Below, piece after piece: positions 8,422-17,180 of a stretch of DNA of 64,000 nt (position 1 is the first letter of the stretch; the number at the start of each line of letters is the position of its first letter). Both the position numbers and the translations under genes were made by a program. Under the pieces are notes generated by a model. It was given only the letters and a program-made list of their open reading frames with translations. It was not told the DNA's origin and made no database searches. This stretch comes from CAVWNR01 sp963756525 (GTDB taxonomy: Bacteria; Actinomycetota; Actinomycetes; Mycobacteriales; Jatrophihabitantaceae): contig CAVWNR010000001.1 of assembly GCA_963756525.1 (NCBI GenBank), positions 682,001-746,000 on the forward strand, written 5' to 3'.

Positions 8422-10125
8422 TTAGTTTCGTCGTGCCTGCTGCTCGACGAGGCGGTACTTCTGCACTTTCCCGGTTGCGGTCATCGGCAGCTCGTCGGCG
8501 CGCATCATTTGCACGCCGCGAGGCACCTTGAACGGAGCGAGCCGTTCCCGGCAGTGCCGAAGGATGTCACGCTCGTCCAAGACGCCGCCTTCCACCGGTG
8601 TCACCCAGGCCCACGCCACCTCTCCGTACCGCTCGTCGGGCACACCCGCCACATACGCCTGCTCGACCCCCGGCAGGCCGCTGATCAGCTGCTCGATCTC
8701 CTTGGGCGCGACCAGTTCTCCGCCGACCTTGAAGAGTTCGCGGCTGCGGCCGGTCAGTTCCAGATAGCCGTCCGGCCTGATCCGGCCGAGGTCGCCGGTG
8801 CGCAGCCAGCCGTCGCGCAGCGCGTACGTCGTCGCCGCCACGTCGTCGAAGTAGCCGCGCGTCACGATCGGTCCGGTCACGGCCAACTCGCCTTCCGCGC
8901 CCTCGGGCAGCGGCTCGCCGCTGAACGGGTCGAGCGTGCGGTAGCGCGCCAGCCGCCCGTCGAGCGCCGGATCGCCGGCCACCCCACCGAGCTTCGGCGT
9001 GCCGACCGTCTCGGCAACGACCTGCACCGGATCAGCGGGCTGGGTCAGCGTCGTCGCCGCAGACACCTCTGTTTGGCCGTAACCGGTGAAGAGCATCGAC
9101 GGGCCCAACGAGGCGAGCACCCGTTCCCACAGCCACACCGGCGCCGGCGCGGCCGCCGACATCACCGACTGCAGGCTCGCGAGGTCGTAGCGCTGCTTCT
9201 CGGCCTGCTCCACGACAGTGATGGTCATAGTCGGCACGAACAGCACCTCGTTGACGCGGTCCCGCTCGATCGAGGCCAGGACGCTGCGCGGGTTGAACAC
9301 CCGGTGCGGTACGACAGCGCCCCCGACCACCATCGACGCGAGCAGCCCCTCGACGTAGCCGAACACGTGGTACATCGGCAGCGCGAACAGCACGCGCCAG
9401 CCGTCGTCGAACGCGCGGTGGTACGCCGAGCCGTAGGCGCTGCGCAGCAGCATGTCGTGCGTGAGCATTGCGCCCATCGCGTGGCCGGTGGTCCCGGAGG
9501 TGAAGACGATGTCGCAGACGGCGTCCGGGTCGACCGCCGCCTGCCGGGTATGCACCGCAGCCATCGGCGTCCCGCGATCGGCGAGGCCGGCGAGGTCGAG
9601 CGCGCCATCTCGGGCGCCGCGGTCGATGAGAACTATCTGGCGCAGCAACGGCAGTTCGTCGCTCCGCACGCCGGCGGGCCAGCCGGGGACGACCCGATCC
9701 AGCACTTCCAGGAAGTTGGTGGCGAGCGAGGCGTCGATCGTGACGAGCACGCACGCGCCGGAGCGGTGCAGCGCCGCGCGAAGCTCGTCGGCGCGGTAGG
9801 AGTAGTTCAACGGCACGGCGACGGCTCCCACCCGGGCGACCGCGAGTTTGAGCGCGGCGAACTCGACCCGGTTGTCGAGGATTAGGGCGACCCGGTCGCC
9901 CGGCGAGACCCCGAGATCGAGCAGCCCCGCGGCGAGCCGCCGCGAGTAGTCGGCTACATCGCGATAGGTCATCGTCGTCGATTCGCCGATCACGTAAGGG
10001 CGGTCGGCGAACCGCGCGGCGAGCGCGTCGAAGCGGTCGGCTAGGTTGACCGGGCGCCACTCGACGTGCTGCCCGTCCAGCGCCTTGCGGCGGCGTTCGA
10101 TCTCTGCGCGGTCCACGCCGGTCAC
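8422..10125 (-). CDS. AMP-dependent acyl-CoA synthetase/ligase (FadD-like)
   Basis: A 567-residue ANL-family enzyme, likely a fatty-acid or aryl-CoA ligase. Seen: the A3 region IVFTSGTTGHAMGAML, the A5 motif FTGYGQTEVS, the A7/A8 hinge WLRTGDLGRIRPDGY and GRSRELFKVGGE, and the C-terminal lysine motif TATGKVQKYRL. The A3 loop is unusual: the usual Pro-Lys-Gly after GTTG is replaced by His-Ala-Met-Gly. This may alter ATP binding, though the adenylation lysine at the C-terminus is kept. The GTG start at 10125 has AAAGGAGGGAG upstream. It is convergent with hupB and downstream of mutT1 by 39 bases, so it may share that transcript. The substrate is unknown. Confidence 0.9.
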   Translation of the reverse strand: MTGVDRAEIERRRKALDGQHVEWRPVNLADRFDALAARFADRPYVIGESTTMTYRDVADYSRRLAAGLLDLGVSPGDRVALILDNRVEFAALKLAVARVGAVAVPLNYSYRADELRAALHRSGACVLVTIDASLATNFLEVLDRVVPGWPAGVRSDELPLLRQIVLIDRGARDGALDLAGLADRGTPMAAVHTRQAAVDPDAVCDIVFTSGTTGHAMGAMLTHDMLLRSAYGSAYHRAFDDGWRVLFALPMYHVFGYVEGLLASMVVGGAVVPHRVFNPRSVLASIERDRVNEVLFVPTMTITVVEQAEKQRYDLASLQSVMSAAAPAPVWLWERVLASLGPSMLFTGYGQTEVSAATTLTQPADPVQVVAETVGTPKLGGVAGDPALDGRLARYRTLDPFSGEPLPEGAEGELAVTGPIVTRGYFDDVAATTYALRDGWLRTGDLGRIRPDGYLELTGRSRELFKVGGELVAPKEIEQLISGLPGVEQAYVAGVPDERYGEVAWAWVTPVEGGVLDERDILRHCRERLAPFKVPRGVQMMRADELPMTATGKVQKYRLVEQQARRN

Positions 10126-10164
10126 GTTAGGCTCCCTCCTTTGCGCGGTCGCGCGGCACCACCG

Positions 10165-11025
10165 TCATGGCGGGGGGTATGGGTCCGCGCTCACCAACTC
10201 GCCGCCGGTGAAGCAGAGCACCCAGAATCCGCCCTTGCGCGTGGCCGGGTCCCGCGAGGCAGCCAGCGTGCCGATCAGCCCAGGCACCGTCTCGCCCTGG
10301 CTGCTCGCCACCACGACGCTGCCCGGACGGGCCAGGGCACGCAATGCCGCCAGTGAGGCGTCCGGATCGGCCTGATAGCACCGATCGGAGAGCTCATCCA
10401 CGATCTCGACCGACAGGCCGGCCTGCGCGGCGAACGGCTCGACCGTCTGCACGCAGCGCGCGAGGCCTGCCGAGACCACGTGGTCCGGCGCGAACAGCGG
10501 CAGGACGTCCGCGAACCACCGGGCCTGGCGGACGCCGTCGGCGTCCAGCGGCCGCTCGTCGTCGTGGCCGTTCCACCGGGCGCGGCTGCCCGCCTTCGCG
10601 TGTCGCAGCAGGACGACCACCGTGTCGGGTACCGGCGCCGACGCGAACGCCTCCAGCACGGCGCGGTCGCCGGCGTAGGTCAACCGTGCCCCAGCATCCG
10701 GCACGGGCAGCCAGGCGAAGTCGTCGACCTCCGATGACCGGACGAACGTTCCGCCGAGCGAACGCATCGCCCAGAACGCCACGGTCTTGGGTGTGCCGCG
10801 GTGTTCGTACGCGGCGCCGGGCAGCCGTCTGGTCACCGCGACGCGCAGCCCCGTCTCCTCACCCACTTCCCGCACCGCCGCCTGGAGCTCCGACTCGCCG
10901 CACTGCAGCTTGCCCTTGGGCAGTGTCCAGTCGTCATAACGTTCCCGGTGGATCAGCGCGACCTCGACGCGCCCGGGGCTGCGCTGCCACACCACTCCGC
11001 CGGCGGCCCGGATCCGCTCGCTCAC
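10165..11025 (-). CDS. mutT1: MutT1-type Nudix hydrolase with histidine phosphatase domain
   Basis: A 286-residue two-domain protein. The Nudix box occupies residues 38-60 (G38, E44, then REVGEETGL), the exact GX5EX7REUXEEXGU pattern. From about residue 140 a histidine-phosphatase domain begins with LLRHAKAG, whose RHx motif carries the phospho-acceptor histidine. This architecture is that of mycobacterial MutT1, which converts 8-oxo-(d)GTP to the diphosphate or monophosphate and degrades diadenosine polyphosphates, protecting nucleotide pools from oxidation. The GTG start lies in a repeated sequence. Its neighbours ppk and hupB are the same as in mycobacteria, supporting the assignment. Confidence 0.93.
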   Translation of the reverse strand: MSERIRAAGGVVWQRSPGRVEVALIHRERYDDWTLPKGKLQCGESELQAAVREVGEETGLRVAVTRRLPGAAYEHRGTPKTVAFWAMRSLGGTFVRSSEVDDFAWLPVPDAGARLTYAGDRAVLEAFASAPVPDTVVVLLRHAKAGSRARWNGHDDERPLDADGVRQARWFADVLPLFAPDHVVSAGLARCVQTVEPFAAQAGLSVEIVDELSDRCYQADPDASLAALRALARPGSVVVASSQGETVPGLIGTLAASRDPATRKGGFWVLCFTGGELVSADPYPPP

Positions 11026-11028
11026 TAC

Positions 11029-11210
11029 ACTGGCTCTTCGCGCAAGCGCTCATCGCTCGCTCGCTCCGCTCCGTGCCAGCCAGCGGGCCGTGGGACCGCA
11101 GCGATGCTCACTCGCTCACTAAACTGGCTCTTCGCGCAAGCGCTCATCGCTCGCTCCGCTCCGTGCCAGCCAGCGGGCCGTGGGACCGCAGCGATGCTCA
11201 CTCGCTCACT
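11029..11210. repeat. Tandem ~90-bp direct repeat between mutT1 and ppk
   Basis: Two head-to-tail copies: 11029-11122 (94 bases) and 11123-11210 (88 bases). They begin ACTGGCTCTTCGCGCAAGCG and end GCGATGCTCACTCGCTCACT. They differ mainly by a 4-base CGCT-type slip. The repeat lies in the gap between ppk and mutT1, contains the ppk stop codon in its second copy, and its boundary motif CTCGCTCACT also covers the mutT1 start codon. Confidence 0.9.
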
Positions 11211-13389
11211 CGTCCCGGCCGCCGAGCTGCTTGAGCAGCAGGTCCTGGTAGTCGACCCGCCGAGCCCCACCCGAACGCAGCCATCTGCCGTCGGGCTGCA
11301 GCTCCCAGGCGGACGTCTCCGGCGAGAACGCGGCGTCCAGGCAGAACCGGATGTGCCCCGTCGCGGTGCGGTCACGGACCCGGCAGAGCACCTCCACCCG
11401 ACGGTCGAGGTTGCGGTGCATCAGGTCGGCCGATCCGATCCAGTACTCGGGGTCGCCGTCGTTGGCGAAGTAGTAGATCCGGGAATGCTCGAGAAACCGG
11501 CCGAGGATCGACCGGGTGGTGATGTTCTCCGACAAGCCCGGGACGCCGGAGCGAATCGTGCAGAACGTGCGCACCAAGAGGTCGACCCGCACGCCGGCTC
11601 GCGACGCGCGGTAGAGCGCATCGATCGCCTGCTCGTCCACGAGGTGGTTCGTCTTGAACTGGATATGCGCGGCGCGACCGGCCCGCGCGTGCTCGATCTC
11701 GCGCTCGATCCGTCCGATCAGCCCGGAGCGCAGGCCCTGCGGCGCCACCAGCAGGGAGCGGTACTCGATCTGCCGGGAGTACCCGGTCAGCACGTTGAAC
11801 AGGTCGGTCAGGTCGGCGCAGATGTCCTCGTCGGCGGTGAACAGGCCGAGGTCCTCGTAGAGCCGGGCGGTCTTGGAGTGGTAGTTGCCGGTGCCGACGT
11901 GCGCATACCGACGGATCGTCCCGCCCTCCTGGCGCACCACCAGCGCGGTCTTGCAGTGCGTCTTCAGCCCGACGACGCCGTAGACGACGTGGCAGCCCGC
12001 TCGTTCCAGCGCGCGCGCCCACTTGATGTTGGCCTGCTCGTCGAAGCGCGCCTTTATCTCCACCAGCGCGACTACCTGCTTGCCGGCCTCGGCCGCGTCG
12101 ATCAGCGCGTCGACGATGGGGGAGTCGCCCGACGTCCGGTACAGCGTCTGCTTGATGGCAAGGACGTTCGCGTCGGCGGCGGCCTGCTCGACGAACCGCT
12201 GCACGCTCGTGGCGAACGACTCGTAGGGATGGTGCACGAGCACGTCGCCGTCTCGCAGCGTGGCGAACACCGACTTCGGCGTCTCACCCTCGGCGAAGCG
12301 CGGATGGGTGGCCGGCACAAACGGGCGGTCCTTGAGTGCCGGCCGGTCGAGCTCGTATACCTGCCAGAGTGCGGTCAGATCCAACAGGCCCGGAACGCGC
12401 ACCACGTCGTCCTTCTGCACGTCGATCTCGCTGGCCAGCAGGGAGAGCACCGACTCGTCGATGTCCTCGGCGACCTCCAGCCGCACGGCCGGACCGAACC
12501 GGCGGCGCACCAGCTCCCGCTCGAGCGCCTGCAGGAGGTCCTCGTCGCGGTCCTCCTCGACCTCGAAGTCGGCGTTGCGGGTCACCCGGAAGACGTGGTG
12601 TTCGACGACCTGCATGCCCGGGAACAGCATCGGCAGGTGCGCCGCGATGAGGTCCTCGAGCGGCAGAAACTCCGCCTCGACCAGCGAGTGAGAGACCACG
12701 ACGAACCGCGGCACGTTGTTGGGCACCTTCACCCGCGCGAAACGCTCCACCTCGCTCGCCGGGCCCCGCACCAGCACCGCAAGGTTGATCGATAGCCCGG
12801 AGATGTAGGGGAACGGGTGCGCCGGGTCGACCGCCAGCGGCGTCAGCACCGGAAACACCTTGGCGCGGAAGTACTCGCCGAGCCGGCGTCGCTCCTCGTC
12901 GTCGAGCGAATCCCAGCGGACGATCGCGATTCCCTGCTCCGCCAAGGCGGGTTGGACGTCGTGCAGGAAACAACCGGCGTGCCGGGCGGCGAGCTCGCGG
13001 GTGCGCTCGGCGAGCTCGGCGAGCGTCTCGCGCGGGGAGAGGCCGTCGGGCGAGGTGAGCTGCAGGCCCATGTCGGCGCGCCGCTTCAGGCCGGCCACGC
13101 GCACCATGTAGAACTCGTCCAGGTTGCTCGCGAAGATGGCGAGGAACTTCATCCGCTCGAACAGGGGCCGGCGGCGGTCCTCGGCCAACGCGAGCACCCG
13201 AGCGTTGAACGCCAGCCAGGAGAGCTCGCGGTTGCTGAACCGATCGGCGGGCAGGTCCGGCGCGGCGTCCGGCTCGGGCAGCAGGTCGCCGCCCGGCACC
13301 GCGTCGGTCGGGTCGAGTTCGATCACCCGCACCGCGTCCGGCTGCGCAGCCCGCCCGGCCGGTGACGGGGTGGACCTCGCGGCGCTCAC
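11206..13389 (-). CDS. ppk1: Polyphosphate kinase 1
   Basis: A 727-residue PPK1, which reversibly makes inorganic polyphosphate from ATP. Seen: the N-terminal domain (FSNRELSWLAFNARVL, FASNLDEFYMVRVAGL), and the phospholipase-D-like catalytic domains with the two conserved histidines His478 (GLKTHCKTAL) and His497 (RYAHVGTGNYHSKTARL). Their 19-residue spacing equals that of E. coli His435/His454. The C-terminal DLMHRNLDRRVEVL is also typical. A poorly conserved N-terminal 45 residues precede the domain. The GTG start has AGAGG upstream. The stop codon lies inside the tandem repeat. The gene is next to mutT1 and fbiD as in mycobacteria. Confidence 0.97.
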   Translation of the reverse strand: MSAARSTPSPAGRAAQPDAVRVIELDPTDAVPGGDLLPEPDAAPDLPADRFSNRELSWLAFNARVLALAEDRRRPLFERMKFLAIFASNLDEFYMVRVAGLKRRADMGLQLTSPDGLSPRETLAELAERTRELAARHAGCFLHDVQPALAEQGIAIVRWDSLDDEERRRLGEYFRAKVFPVLTPLAVDPAHPFPYISGLSINLAVLVRGPASEVERFARVKVPNNVPRFVVVSHSLVEAEFLPLEDLIAAHLPMLFPGMQVVEHHVFRVTRNADFEVEEDRDEDLLQALERELVRRRFGPAVRLEVAEDIDESVLSLLASEIDVQKDDVVRVPGLLDLTALWQVYELDRPALKDRPFVPATHPRFAEGETPKSVFATLRDGDVLVHHPYESFATSVQRFVEQAAADANVLAIKQTLYRTSGDSPIVDALIDAAEAGKQVVALVEIKARFDEQANIKWARALERAGCHVVYGVVGLKTHCKTALVVRQEGGTIRRYAHVGTGNYHSKTARLYEDLGLFTADEDICADLTDLFNVLTGYSRQIEYRSLLVAPQGLRSGLIGRIEREIEHARAGRAAHIQFKTNHLVDEQAIDALYRASRAGVRVDLLVRTFCTIRSGVPGLSENITTRSILGRFLEHSRIYYFANDGDPEYWIGSADLMHRNLDRRVEVLCRVRDRTATGHIRFCLDAAFSPETSAWELQPDGRWLRSGGARRVDYQDLLLKQLGGRDE

Positions 13390-13468
13390 CTTTGCGCCTC
13401 TTCTGCCATGCGCACATCATCCACCGATTCCCGCCGAGGGTGCGGGCGAGTGTGCCGGCGCGCTGCGC

Positions 13469-14074
13469 TCAGGCCGGCCGCGCTCGCAACGACGCGAGCA
13501 CCGCGCGGGTGTGCGCGCCGACGCCGATCGCCTCGGTGGTGTCGAGGTCGTCCATCGTGTCGACATCGCGGCGCAGGCCGGCCCCGGCCGGCAAGGCGAA
13601 CGCGTCCGCCGAATGGCGTGCCGCGGACCGGTAGCCGAACGCCGGCCGCAGGTCGCTGCCCGGCGCAACGGCGAGCAGCGTAGTTCCGGTTCCGGCCGCG
13701 TCCGCGACGAACGACCGTGGGTAGGCAACCGCGGCGCGCAGCGCGGCGTCGAGCTCGGCGGACGTCAGCGCCGGAAGGTCTCCCACCAGCGCGGCGATCC
13801 CGTCGTCCGGCCACGCTGCGTGGGCGTGCCGAGCCCCGTCGACCAACGCCGGATTCAGGCCCACCGACGTCTGCACCAGGACGGGATCCCACTCGCTTGT
13901 GGCGCGGTCGGTGATGACGAGCATCCGCGCCACGCATCGGGCGCCCCGCACCGCGGCAACCGTGTCGGCGCGCATCGCACGGACCAGGAGCGCGTGCCGT
14001 GCGCTGTCGCCGGCGAGCAGGCGCGACTTCGCCTCCGGCAGCGACTTCATCGGCAGCAGCACCGTCCAGCGCAC
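13469..14074 (-). CDS. fbiD: Phosphoenolpyruvate/2-phospholactate guanylyltransferase (F420 biosynthesis)
   Basis: A 201-residue nucleotidyltransferase of the CofC/FbiD family. It activates phosphoenolpyruvate (actinobacteria) or 2-phospho-L-lactate (archaea) with GTP, supplying the side-chain precursor of coenzyme F420. Seen: the N-terminal WTVLLPMKSLPEAKSRL with the nucleotide-loop lysines, the metal-binding ALVGDLPALTSAEL, and the end GLRRDVDTMDDLDT. The location beside ppk and across from gpsA matches Rv2983 of M. tuberculosis, the reference FbiD. The GTG start is at 14074. Confidence 0.93.
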   Translation of the reverse strand: MRWTVLLPMKSLPEAKSRLLAGDSARHALLVRAMRADTVAAVRGARCVARMLVITDRATSEWDPVLVQTSVGLNPALVDGARHAHAAWPDDGIAALVGDLPALTSAELDAALRAAVAYPRSFVADAAGTGTTLLAVAPGSDLRPAFGYRSAARHSADAFALPAGAGLRRDVDTMDDLDTTEAIGVGAHTRAVLASLRARPA

Positions 14075-14157
14075 CGTCCGACGATAGAGGGTCGCGCGCC
14101 GGCCACCGAAAATCGGGCAGACTGCGTACCGGATCGTCGAGCGAGAGGGGTGCCGCC

Positions 14158-14898
14158 GTGCCGAGGCCGAAGACGCTCCGCGGCGCCGGGCGCCGGGAGA
14201 AGCTCGGGTTCTGGTGGGGCCTCGCCTGGCTGGTGCTGTACGCGCCGGTCGGTGCGCTGGTGAAGCTGCGCTACCGCTGCATCGACTCGGTGCCGCAGCA
14301 CGGCGGCGCGATCCTCGTCGTCAACCATGTGTCACACGTCGACCCGTTCCTCGTCGCACGCTTCGTCGTGGACGCGGGCAGGGTTCCGCGCTTTCTCGCC
14401 AAGGAGAGCATCTTCCGGGTACGCGTGGTCGGTTACGTCGTGCGCCGGATGGGTCACGTACCGGTCAAGCGCGGCACCGTCGACGCGCAACAGGCCCTGG
14501 CCGCGGCCGCCGACTCGCTGCGCAACGGCAACGTCATCGTCCTGCACCCGGAAGGGACGGTCACCCGCGACCCGGAGTGGTGGCCCATGTCGGCAAAGAC
14601 CGGCGCAGCGCGGCTGGCGCTGCTCGTCCCGGACGTGCCGGTTATACCTGTCGCGCAGTGGGGTGTGCAGCGCTCGATCGACCTCTACCGCAAGCACGTG
14701 CGGCTGCTGCCCCGCGTCGAGCACTTCATCATGGCCGGCAAGCCGGTCGACCTCTCGGCGTTCCGCGGCGCCAAGCCGACCGCCGAGACGCTGCGAACGA
14801 TGACCGACCTGATCATGGGTGCGCTCCGCGACCAGGTGGCCGAGCTGCGCGGCCTCCCCGCGCCGACCGGCGAGTTCTACAAGTGGGCGCGACCATGA
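14158..14898 (+). CDS. plsC: 1-acyl-sn-glycerol-3-phosphate acyltransferase
   Basis: A 246-residue membrane-associated acyltransferase that adds the second acyl chain to lysophosphatidate, giving phosphatidic acid. Seen: motif I NHVSHVDPF (HX4D), motif II around FLAKESIFRV, motif III HPEGTVTRD and a late IPVAQWG. A hydrophobic N-terminal helix (WWGLAWLVLYAPVGAL) can anchor it. The GTG at 14158 has GAGAGGGG seven bases upstream; the longer open frame is not supported. It overlaps gpsA by four bases (ATGA), so the two are translationally coupled, and both act in glycerophospholipid synthesis. Confidence 0.93.
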   Translation: MPRPKTLRGAGRREKLGFWWGLAWLVLYAPVGALVKLRYRCIDSVPQHGGAILVVNHVSHVDPFLVARFVVDAGRVPRFLAKESIFRVRVVGYVVRRMGHVPVKRGTVDAQQALAAAADSLRNGNVIVLHPEGTVTRDPEWWPMSAKTGAARLALLVPDVPVIPVAQWGVQRSIDLYRKHVRLLPRVEHFIMAGKPVDLSAFRGAKPTAETLRTMTDLIMGALRDQVAELRGLPAPTGEFYKWARP

Positions 14899-15902
14899 GC
14901 TCTCGCGCGAGGGCCGCGGTGCTGGGGGCGGGGTCGTGGGGCACCACGTTCGCGAAGGTGCTCGTCGACGCCGGCAGCGACGTCGTGCTCTGGGCGCGCC
15001 GCCAGGACCTCGCCGATCGCATCAACGCGGGGAAGGGAAACGACGAGTACCTGCCGGGCATCACCCTGCCGCCGGCGCTGCGCGCCACGCACGACCACGT
15101 CGCGGCGCTCGACGGCGCGGACATCGTGGCGTTCGCCATCCCGTCCCAGTCGCTGCGGCAGAACCTCGCCGGCTGGGCGGGTCACCTGCCGACGAGCGCC
15201 ACCCTGGTGAGCCTGATGAAGGGCGTCGAGCTGGGCACCCTGGAGCGGATGAGCGAGGTCATCGCCGAAGTCGCCGGGGCGCCGACGGAGCGGATCGCGG
15301 TGATCTCCGGGCCGAATCTGGCCCTGGAAATCGCCGCCGAACAGCCCACCGCGACCGTGGTCGCGTGCACCGACCCGGACCGGGCGAGCGCCGTGCAGCG
15401 TGCCTGCGCGAACGGGTACTTCCGCCCGTACACGAACGCCGACGTCGTCGGCTGCGAGCTCGGCGGCGCGGTGAAGAACGTCATCGCGCTCGCCTGCGGG
15501 ATGACGCAAGGGATGGGTCTCGGCGACAACACCCGGGCGTCGCTGATGACCCGCGGCCTGGCGGAGATCGCCCGGCTCGGCGCCGCGCTGGGCGCCGACC
15601 CGATGACCTTCGCCGGCCTCGCCGGGCTCGGTGACCTGGTCGCCACCTGCTCCTCGCCGCTGTCCCGAAACCGCACGTTCGGCGAACGGCTGGGACGCGG
15701 CGAGTCGCTCGCGCACGCCCAGGCGGCCGCTCACGGCCAGGTCGCAGAGGGCGTCAAGTCCTGCCGGTCGGTGCTCGAGCTCGCCCAGCGGCACGGTGTC
15801 GACGTGCCGATCACCCGGGCGGTCGACGCGGTCTGCTTCGCCGGGCTGAGCCCGTCGGTGATGGTCCGCCAGTTGATGTCGCGCACGATGAAAAGCGAAT
15901 GA
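14895..15902 (+). CDS. gpsA: Glycerol-3-phosphate dehydrogenase [NAD(P)+]
   Basis: A 335-residue cytoplasmic enzyme reducing dihydroxyacetone phosphate to sn-glycerol-3-phosphate for phospholipids. Seen: the Rossmann GAGSWGTTFAKVL at the N-terminus, the catalytic lysine region LGGAVKNVIALACG, then DNTRASLMTRGLAEI and GLAGLGDLVATC. The length is that of the family. The start ATG overlaps the plsC stop. gpsA next to ddl is the mycobacterial order, but here four genes intervene. Confidence 0.97.
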   Translation: MSSRARAAVLGAGSWGTTFAKVLVDAGSDVVLWARRQDLADRINAGKGNDEYLPGITLPPALRATHDHVAALDGADIVAFAIPSQSLRQNLAGWAGHLPTSATLVSLMKGVELGTLERMSEVIAEVAGAPTERIAVISGPNLALEIAAEQPTATVVACTDPDRASAVQRACANGYFRPYTNADVVGCELGGAVKNVIALACGMTQGMGLGDNTRASLMTRGLAEIARLGAALGADPMTFAGLAGLGDLVATCSSPLSRNRTFGERLGRGESLAHAQAAAHGQVAEGVKSCRSVLELAQRHGVDVPITRAVDAVCFAGLSPSVMVRQLMSRTMKSE

Positions 15903-16004
15903 CCTGAGCGTTTGCCCGAATCTTCCGGCGCGCCGGGCACCGATATGGCAGGCTGCGATATGGGAGCATCTTGCCGTGACGTGTGAATCCGATCGGGGGA
16001 CTGA

Positions 16005-17180
16005 GTGAGGATCATTCACCTCACCGATTCCTTCGCCCCCCAGATCGGCGGGATCGAGCGCCAGGTTCAGTCACTAGCCAGCCATCAGCGCGCTGCCGGC
16101 CACGATGTCACCGTCGTCACGGCAGTCCCCGGACCGGGAGTGGACGGTCTGCACGTTGTACGCCCGGCGGTGCCGCGCTGGTGGGTGACACTGTCGCCGC
16201 GGCAGCTTCGGCGGCTGACCGTTCAGGCGCTCGGCGACGAGCCGGCCGACGCGATCGTGCACGCGCACCTCTCGGTTGCCTCGCCGCTGGCCGTGCGCGT
16301 CGCCCAGTCCGCGACCCGCAGGCGCTTTCCGATCGCGATCACGGTGCACTCCATGTGGCCGTCACCGGCGGTCGCGCGGGCCGCGAACCTCCCGTACTGG
16401 AGCACGCAGATCCGCGGCGAATGGTCGGCGGTGAGCACGGTCGCCGCGAAGCAGGTCGCCCGAATGTTGCCCCGCGACCGCGTGCTGGTGGTGCCGAACC
16501 TGGTCGACACCGACTGGTGGCGCCCCCGCCGCGGCTCGGCCCCGGCCGCGCTGTCCGGCGTCGTGCGCATCGTGACGGTGGGCCGGCTCGCGGGGCGAAA
16601 GCGGATCGGGCCACTGCTCGAGATTCTGGCCTGCGTCCGGCGTCAGGTCGATGCGCGTATCGGGATGGACGTGACCATCGTCGGCGACGGCCCCCGGCGC
16701 GGCGAGCTCGCCCGTCGCATCGAGCAGTACGGCATGGCCGATTGGGTGCACCTGGCCGGGCAGCAACCCCCTGAAGCCATCCGCTCGCTGCTGCATCGCT
16801 CGGATCTTTTCGTCGCGCCGGCGCACCGGGAGTCGTTCGGCATCGCCGCGCTCGAGGCGCGCGCCGCCGGGGTTCCGGTGGTCGGGTTCCAGGTGAGCGG
16901 GCTCGCCGACTTCATCGTCGACGGCCGCGACGGCGTGCTCGTCGACAGCGACGACGAACTCGCCAGCGCACTCACCGAGCTCGTCCGCCGGCCGAGCAAG
17001 CTGGCCCGGCTGCGGGCGTGCGCGGTGAGCGACGAGCCCGGGGTCGGCGCGACCGCTGCCGTCCGGGCGGTCGCCGAGCTGTACGAGCGGGCTCTGACGG
17101 GCGTGGGACCCGTCCGCAGGCCGCCACGAAGGGCGGTCAACACTCGGCCGCTCGTCGGCACCGGGCAGGGCCCCGGATGA
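16005..17180 (+). CDS. GT-B glycosyltransferase, family 4-like
   Basis: A 391-residue glycosyltransferase with two Rossmann domains. The N-terminal acceptor domain starts with HLTDSFAPQIGGIERQV, a loop typical of GT4 enzymes. The C-terminal domain has VTVGRLAGRKR and VTIVGDGPRR, then HRESFGIAALEARAAG, the sugar-nucleotide motif with the EX7E glutamates. It likely moves a sugar from a nucleotide-sugar to a lipid or small molecule. The next gene is a PIG-L-type de-N-acetylase overlapping by four bases, so the added sugar may well be N-acetylglucosamine; that is inference. The GTG at 16005 was chosen because the conserved strand MRIIHLTD starts there. Confidence 0.9.
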   Translation: MRIIHLTDSFAPQIGGIERQVQSLASHQRAAGHDVTVVTAVPGPGVDGLHVVRPAVPRWWVTLSPRQLRRLTVQALGDEPADAIVHAHLSVASPLAVRVAQSATRRRFPIAITVHSMWPSPAVARAANLPYWSTQIRGEWSAVSTVAAKQVARMLPRDRVLVVPNLVDTDWWRPRRGSAPAALSGVVRIVTVGRLAGRKRIGPLLEILACVRRQVDARIGMDVTIVGDGPRRGELARRIEQYGMADWVHLAGQQPPEAIRSLLHRSDLFVAPAHRESFGIAALEARAAGVPVVGFQVSGLADFIVDGRDGVLVDSDDELASALTELVRRPSKLARLRACAVSDEPGVGATAAVRAVAELYERALTGVGPVRRPPRRAVNTRPLVGTGQGPG

